A DNA stretch of 64,000 bases from Clytia hemisphaerica (lineage: Eukaryota > Cnidaria > Hydrozoa > Leptothecata > Clytiidae): the NCBI GenBank assembly GCA_902728285.1, contig CACVBU010000073.1, forward strand, positions 558,001 to 622,000, written 5' to 3'. Below are positions 59,001 to 64,000 of this stretch, one piece after another; position 1 is the stretch's first letter; every line of letters starts with the position of its first letter. A program made the position numbers and the translations under genes. Under the pieces are notes generated by a model, which was given only the letters and a program-made list of their open reading frames with translations, had not been told where the DNA came from and searched no databases.

Positions 59001-59166
59001 AAAATTTTCTGGCCCATTCAGTTTGACAGAGATTCTATCACAAGCCAATTGTTCTAACTTGAGGGAAGTTCAGATATGCATACTAAAATAAGCTTTGAAC
59101 AAGGAAGGACACAGCCGACGCGGCCCTTTTGGCCGCTTACGGATCCGTGGTCGCACCATAAAAAAT

Positions 59167-59320
59167 GGGATGAGCTGGAGTTTTTACAAGATACTTCACT
59201 AATTGGTCATTTAAAGTGATAGAAATGACGCGTTCTTTAGAAAAAGTAATAAGATTCTTTTATTACATCTTAACGACCAACCAAATCAAATAAGAGCTTG
59301 TAAAAACTCCAGCTTGTCCC
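59167..59320. mobile_element. 154-bp MITE with 8-bp TSD
   Basis: TIRs GGGA(T/C)(G/A)AGCTGGAGTTT. Direct repeats TAAAAAAT at 59159-59166 and 59321-59328. Confidence 0.75.
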
Positions 59321-60456
59321 TAAAAAATCTTGCCAGATTTTCTGATGTAAAGTTCGATAATTTTACAAGCGCCGCATGAAATGAAGTTTTTCCCCTTCAT
59401 TTCCTTCTTTTTTTGTCTGATCTGAATCGAATTATATAGCCACTTTATTTCGAACAAACAGGATTTATTTCGAACATTTACAACACTAAAACTTATTAGA
59501 CCAATCAAATTAGTGAAATATGGGGGTGTTTGTAGGAGTTCGAAATACCGTTTTCCCATCAAGAATTTTGCCAAATCCCGGAAACTCGAAAATTGAAATA
59601 AATGATAACACCATCACACCGGTTTGTAGAGGTTAAAATCCCGGCATAATGGCAAAAAAAAGGCTAAATACCGTCAACGTCTGATTTCAAAATACCGTTT
59701 TCCAGTCACTTTTTTTGTCAAATCCCGTAATAACGTACTATAAAAGGGCCAATCCCGTCACACCGTAAAAGTACAACCCCCCCCAAATATAGCTGTGCTG
59801 GTTGTTGGGCCTTTTCAAGATCCGTTGTCGCACCATGTAAAATCTTAACTTCATTCACACTTCGCGGCGCTTGTAAAGTTGTCGAATTTTCAAAAAGTAG
59901 ACCCAGAACCCGGTTCGACACTTAAAGTCCGAAATGCCGTGCAGACGTCCCACGGGAAAGAACGAAAAATAAACACTGCGTGAAATACTGGGTTATAAAC
60001 GTATTATGTGTTTATGCATATTATAATATATACATGAGCTATTTTAGCTCTCCGATTAGCGGACATATCAAACGGGTCACAGCCCTCACAGGCGTCCAAA
60101 ATCGAATAAAAATGTTTAGTCTTATATTTTTATTTCAAGCACTTATTAGTCTTATTATTTTAATTATTTCTACAAATAAGTAATATGGCGGTGTATTAGT
60201 AATGACAATCAAGTTAATTGTATTTTTGAATTTTATTGTTATAATTCTAGATTTTCTTTCATTTGTTATAAACTAAATTGTTGTGTTTCAATAACCTTCT
60301 CTTGTTCTTCTATGGCCTAGTGTCTGCAGATAAGACCCGAATTTTGTATTTTCGACACCCTGGGATGGCCTAATTTCAAAATTGGAGCTCCGAGATCAAA
60401 ATTCTCTAAAAGGCGAACACTTCTGATTAGCGGACACTAACCCCTTTCCCCGATGG
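59321..60456. other. Non-coding stretch
   Basis: AATACCGT and AATCCCGT words recur at 59540-59780. GATTAGCGGACA occurs at 60053 and 60423. No gene recognised. Confidence 0.35.
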
Positions 60457-60483
60457 TGACCGCTAATTAGAGGTTCCACTGTA
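60457..60483. repeat. pogo/Tigger-like terminal repeat
   Basis: CTAATTAGAGGTTCCACTGTA is the inverse of the TACAGTGGAACCTCT start common in pogo-like elements. With GATTAGCGGACA at 60053 and 60423 it suggests a 0.4-kb remnant whose left end is eroded. Confidence 0.4.
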
Positions 60484-60719
60484 TTCCCCTTTTCTGTGGC
60501 GAAATTGTTTGGTACACCCGGGAATTGAGAATGCTTAGGCAAATATCGGCACATAGGCTGGACATTATTTATTTTTTTTTAATGATTATACCACTCCAAC
60601 TTGGTGGGCAAAAACTATATACAAGATATAAAATTTCTGCGAGTACTTTCGGTAGCGCGGCCTGTAACACCTGCTCATTTGACTAAAAATGGACATAGAA
60701 AAAGGGAAGCTACCCCAAA

Positions 60720-61360
60720 AAATAAAGGATAGATTAAAATTACCATCCTTAAATACGGCATGCTGAAAGGACGCGGCCATTCTATTGCAATTCCACATGA
60801 CATGAAAATTGCAAAGACTTTGCCAAGCCTCCCCAAGAAGTAGGAATTATATTGGTTCGAAAGAAAGGCGAGAATGGGGAAGTTTTGAAAGACTTTATTG
60901 TTAAACGAGATAATGTTGAACAGGCTTTGAAAGGGCTCGTCTTTGGTTTCCACATGGTGGAATGGGTACTGGCCTTTCCTAGTTCTAAAGTTTTATGATG
61001 GACCAGATCATATTAACACACCTTTAAAAGGCAGGTTTTTTCTATGGCTTCCCAACCCTTTTTATTTTGATGTTATAATTTACTGTGTAAGATTAGAGAA
61101 TTTGCCTAATGATGGTCGACAAATTTCTCCAGGTGTTCCAAATCTTGAATACAAAACAAAGGTTCCCAACTTGAATAAGAATTTATCTGAAGGTCAACCA
61201 GGATCCTCAGATTTGGAGGAACTTTTACAGAAAACTGTAGATGATGAAGAGACTGTACAAGATCTTGTACACCTTCAAAGAGTTGGGGTGGCCGAAATAA
61301 CAAGTGAAAAACGTGAACATGTGGTTTTTTGCAATGGCTTTTCCAACTGTCGAACGTGCT
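60720..61360 (+). pseudogene. Helitron 2, N-terminal (DUF6570-like) remnant
   Basis: In two frames: KGRGHSIAIPHDMKIAKTLP, then after a shift near 60840 VGIILVRKKGENGEVLKDF and VKRDNVEQALKGLVFG. This matches the region of the first Helentron with YKGHVVFEPI...LPRRANDNGLVIVKLKRK. A third frame (from about 61000) reads NPFYFDVIIY and LENLPNDG, as expected next. It precedes the Rep part at 62595. Confidence 0.6.
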
Positions 61361-61451
61361 AACCGCACTGGCTCAACTTCAGTATCTCTTGAAATCATTC
61401 GTAGGCCCAATTGTAAACTTAATGGCTTAAGAAAAATTATAGCATTTTGGG

Positions 61452-62538
61452 TTTTAGCCTCGTTTTGGCGAAAAACTCCTCCCCAGGCCCCCAAAAATCA
61501 AAATTTTGAAAAAATGAAAAGAACATCCCAGGGATTTGCCCAAGGATCAAGTGTGCAAAATTTCAGCCCAATCAGACCATTTTTGAAGTCTCCAGCCTGC
61601 CCCCAAAGTTTTAGCCTCGTTTGGTGAAAAACTCTTCCCCAGCAGTTAGTCACACTAGCGTCCCGCCAAAATGCGTATCAAAGATTAATGCTGCAAAAGC
61701 GCTATATCGTTTACTTGACTCTCAAGCAAAAAAATGCGCCGCAAAACTTCTAAAGGGATTCATGAAAAAATAACCCGGCGCTTTTTAATGAAATTAACAT
61801 TTTCAAAAACTTTGAGAAATTGCCTAAAATTTGAGCCATAGATGAAAAAATTTTAGCCAAGCCAACCTTGAAAACTAATTTGAATATCAACTTCACAAGA
61901 AAAAGATCTACGGGGGAGGCGGAACCCACCTAGATCCGCGCACCGCCGGATAGGCTATTTCCCGGAAATTTTGCCGGACCTCAAACAATGACCCATTTAC
62001 ATGTGCGGAATTATTTTTACTTTAGCGTATAAACAAGGCCTTAAAAATCGAAGCGCTGTCTCGGGAATTGAATGACAAAATTTGGTTGGTTGATTTTGGC
62101 TGCTGCACGTTTTATTTTGTTTCAAACTTTCAAGTTTTGATTAATTGTCTTGCGAACTTGATTCAGGTAACTCTCATCCTTCTTGTGCAAATACATCCTG
62201 TAGATGACTGATGTTGTTTTTTCTGAAAGCTAGATTTCCTAGTGTGACTAACTGCCAGGCCCCAAAAATCAAAATTTGAAAAAATGAAAAAAACACCCCC
62301 AGGGATTTGCCCAAGGATCAAGTGTGCAAAATTTCAGCCAAATCGGACCATTTTGAAGTCTCCAGCCTGCCCCCAAAGTTTTAGCCTCGTTTTGGCGAAA
62401 AACTCGTCCCCAGGCCCCAAAAATTAAAATTTTGAAAAAATGAAAAAAACACCCCCAGGGATTTGCCCAAGGATCAAGTGTGCAAAATTTCAACCCAATC
62501 GGACCATTTTTGAAGTCTCCAGCCTGCCCCAAAGTTTT
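61452..62538. repeat. Satellite, three units of about 155 bp, inside Helitron 2
   Basis: Units start TTTTAGCCTCGTTTTGGCGA at 61452, 61609 and 62379. Net spacing is 157 and 154 bp after subtracting the MITE in unit 2. The array splits the Helitron coding region. Confidence 0.8.
61643..62254. mobile_element. MITE family CAGTTAGTCACACTAG, copy 2 (612 bp)
   Basis: Same ends as 8225-8859, reversed interior. CCAG is duplicated at 61639-61642 and 62255-62258; neighbouring satellite units show the single CCCCAGGCCCC of the empty site. Confidence 0.9.
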
Positions 62539-62540
62539 GG

Positions 62541-62571
62541 TGACAGACACACAGACACACACACAGACATT
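62541..62571. repeat. (CA)n-rich tract
   Basis: GACAGACACACAGACACACACACAG follows the last satellite unit. Confidence 0.8.
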
Positions 62572-62594
62572 CTCAGATTCTAGCTCAACTGAAG

Positions 62595-64000
62595 TTGAGA
62601 ACAATATTTATCAATGGTTCAGCAGACATCACCATTCCTCAACTAACAACCCCTGATTATCAAGAGTGGGTGGATCATATCTACCACTGCGGTGACAACC
62701 GTGTGAGCTCCCATCCAACACTTCGATTTTTTCTTTTAAATCTTGGCCTAAGGGAAAGGGCTTTAAACCAAGGTTCATTTATTGTTGCACAACAACTTCA
62801 TGACGCACATCTTTCTGTTGAAGAATTACGTGAAAATTTAGAGAATAATGATACTTCTGTACCAAGAAAATTGTTGGTGCTAAGTTTGCTAATAGTGATC
62901 CATATTGGCGAGACAGGAAAATTGAACTTGACAACCTTGCTTTGTTTAGAAAGATTGGATATGGGGACCTTCCAGCCTACTTTGACACAAACTCTATGGC
63001 TGAATACCACTGGGATCCCCTTAAGCAATTGCTTGCCAAGTATGAATCTGTTGTTAAAGGGTTACCCGTCGAGACTGTCCTTGAGTGCATTAATAATGAT
63101 TTTTCATACCATCGTAAATTAGTTTTGTCGAATCTCCATATTGTCACCAAATACGTTGAGAGAAGGACCCTTGATTATTACAAAACTGTCGGGAAAGAAC
63201 TATTTCAAACATCTGACATGTGGATTAGGTATGAGTTTGCAAAAGGTCGTGGTGAGATTCATAGTCACGCTATTGTGTTTAGTGAATCACACGCAAAGAA
63301 AATAGAAAATGCAATGGCTCTGATTACCGATGATGGAAAAGGTAATGTAAATAATCTGATGCAGCATTTGAACTTCATAGTTTACTTCAGACTGAATTAC
63401 AAAATACAGAAGATTTTCACTCCTAATTTTGTATCTATGCACCCTGCAGGTGGCCATGAAGAAATTGACGAGAATGGCAAAAGGGTCTGGATACCCAACA
63501 AATCTGAATGGCCCAAACCTGATGGAGATTATGAACCTCCAGATTATAATCCATTGTCAGAAAAACTCTCTGACCACTCAAGTCAAGAATCCATGAGAGA
63601 TTTTCATATTGCTTTGACAAATAAGGTGGGCTTGCATAAGTGTAATAATACTTGCTTAAATGTGAAGTCTGATGGTGCTAAAACAAAATATTGTCGTTTC
63701 CATTTTGGTAAGTTTGATATCGAAAATAGAACTTCAGAAGGAAAAGAAACTCATCCTTTCCATTCACTAATAACACCAGGAGAACATCCACGTTTTGAAG
63801 GCAACAGAGATCATTCTTTTCTGATATCTCATGTCAAAACATGCCTGTTAACATGGTTAGCCAACTCAGACACGCAAGCCATCATTGATCAAGACTTACT
63901 GGCTCTGTTAAGATACATCACTCAGTATGCCTGCAAGGGTGCCAAATCTACAGACGATTTCATTCGTCTATATAAACATTTATTAGATGTTAATAGTGAT
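62595..64000 (+). pseudogene. Helitron 2 Rep domain, frameshifted, continues past the window
   Basis: Frame 3 from 62595 gives HPTLRFFLLNLGLRERALNQ; after a shift near 62870 the protein runs in frame 2 to the last base: SDPYWRDRKIELDNLALFRK, GDLPAYFDTNSMAEYHW, FAKGRGEIHSHAIVF (HUH motif) and ALLRYITQYACKGAKS (two catalytic Tyr). CxxxC-type LHKCNNTC and KYCRFHFGKF precede the Tyr motif. The helicase would lie beyond the window. No stop in the last 377 codons. It is clearly a different family from the first Helentron. Confidence 0.82.

Noticed and set aside
62269..62604. Minus-strand ORF of 111 aa with repeated segments
   Set aside because: It only reads through two satellite units and the CA-rich tract.

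Overview
The window is eukaryotic, AT-rich, and almost certainly from an invertebrate animal. Genes are split by introns with GTAAGT-like donors and pyrimidine-AG acceptors. Several unrelated LINE clades, Helitrons/Helentrons, CACTA-like and MULE-like transposase genes and many small inverted-repeat elements (MITEs) sit side by side, as in cnidarian, sponge or lophotrochozoan genomes. The exact taxon cannot be fixed from the sequence. A 10-base N run at 50791-50800 shows a draft assembly.

Layout. 1-1098 is the 3' end of a DUF229 (alkaline-phosphatase-fold) gene, with a foldback MITE three bases after its stop codon. 1694-5939 is a nearly complete CR1/L2-like LINE (PHD-finger ORF1, endonuclease-RT ORF2). 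6064-13159 is a MITE field: several families with readable target-site duplications (TSDs), including an element that has swallowed three others while an uninterrupted sister copy lies 400 bp away. A possible signal-peptide exon lies between those two copies. 13160-16392 is AT-rich and holds AGTATACTT-type palindromic repeats. 16393-21977 (minus) is a five-exon CACTA/Tnp2-like transposase gene whose exons splice in frame throughout (about 963 aa); its first intron holds three MITEs.

23432-34473 (minus) is the most interesting locus: about 25 small exons that read as one protein of about 1,330 aa. In order it has an acidic N-terminus, a CARF/ALS2CR8-like DNA-binding region, a MULE-type DDE transposase core, a SWIM zinc finger, a lysine-rich linker, a Ulp1/SENP (C48) cysteine protease domain and a C-terminal PHD-like finger.

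37292-39257 (minus) is a 5'-truncated LINE. 40445-40527 is a tRNA-derived (SINE-like) sequence. 40809-47780 is a Helentron with OTU-like protease, Rep, Pif1-type helicase and AP-endonuclease parts, broken by frameshifts and flanked by 9-bp-period repeats at both ends. 48896-49626 is the 3' end of a host-like gene with a transmembrane exon. 51111-54290 (minus) is an RTE-like LINE with a C-terminal zinc finger, one frameshift and two stops. 55186-55690 (minus) is the tail of another LINE. 58140-58745 is a broken tyrosine recombinase. 60720-64000 is a second Helitron, interrupted by a 155-bp satellite that itself contains a MITE; it runs off the window.

Most of the sequence is mobile DNA. The two spliced transposase genes, the DUF229 tail and the transmembrane gene are the best candidates for expressed genes.
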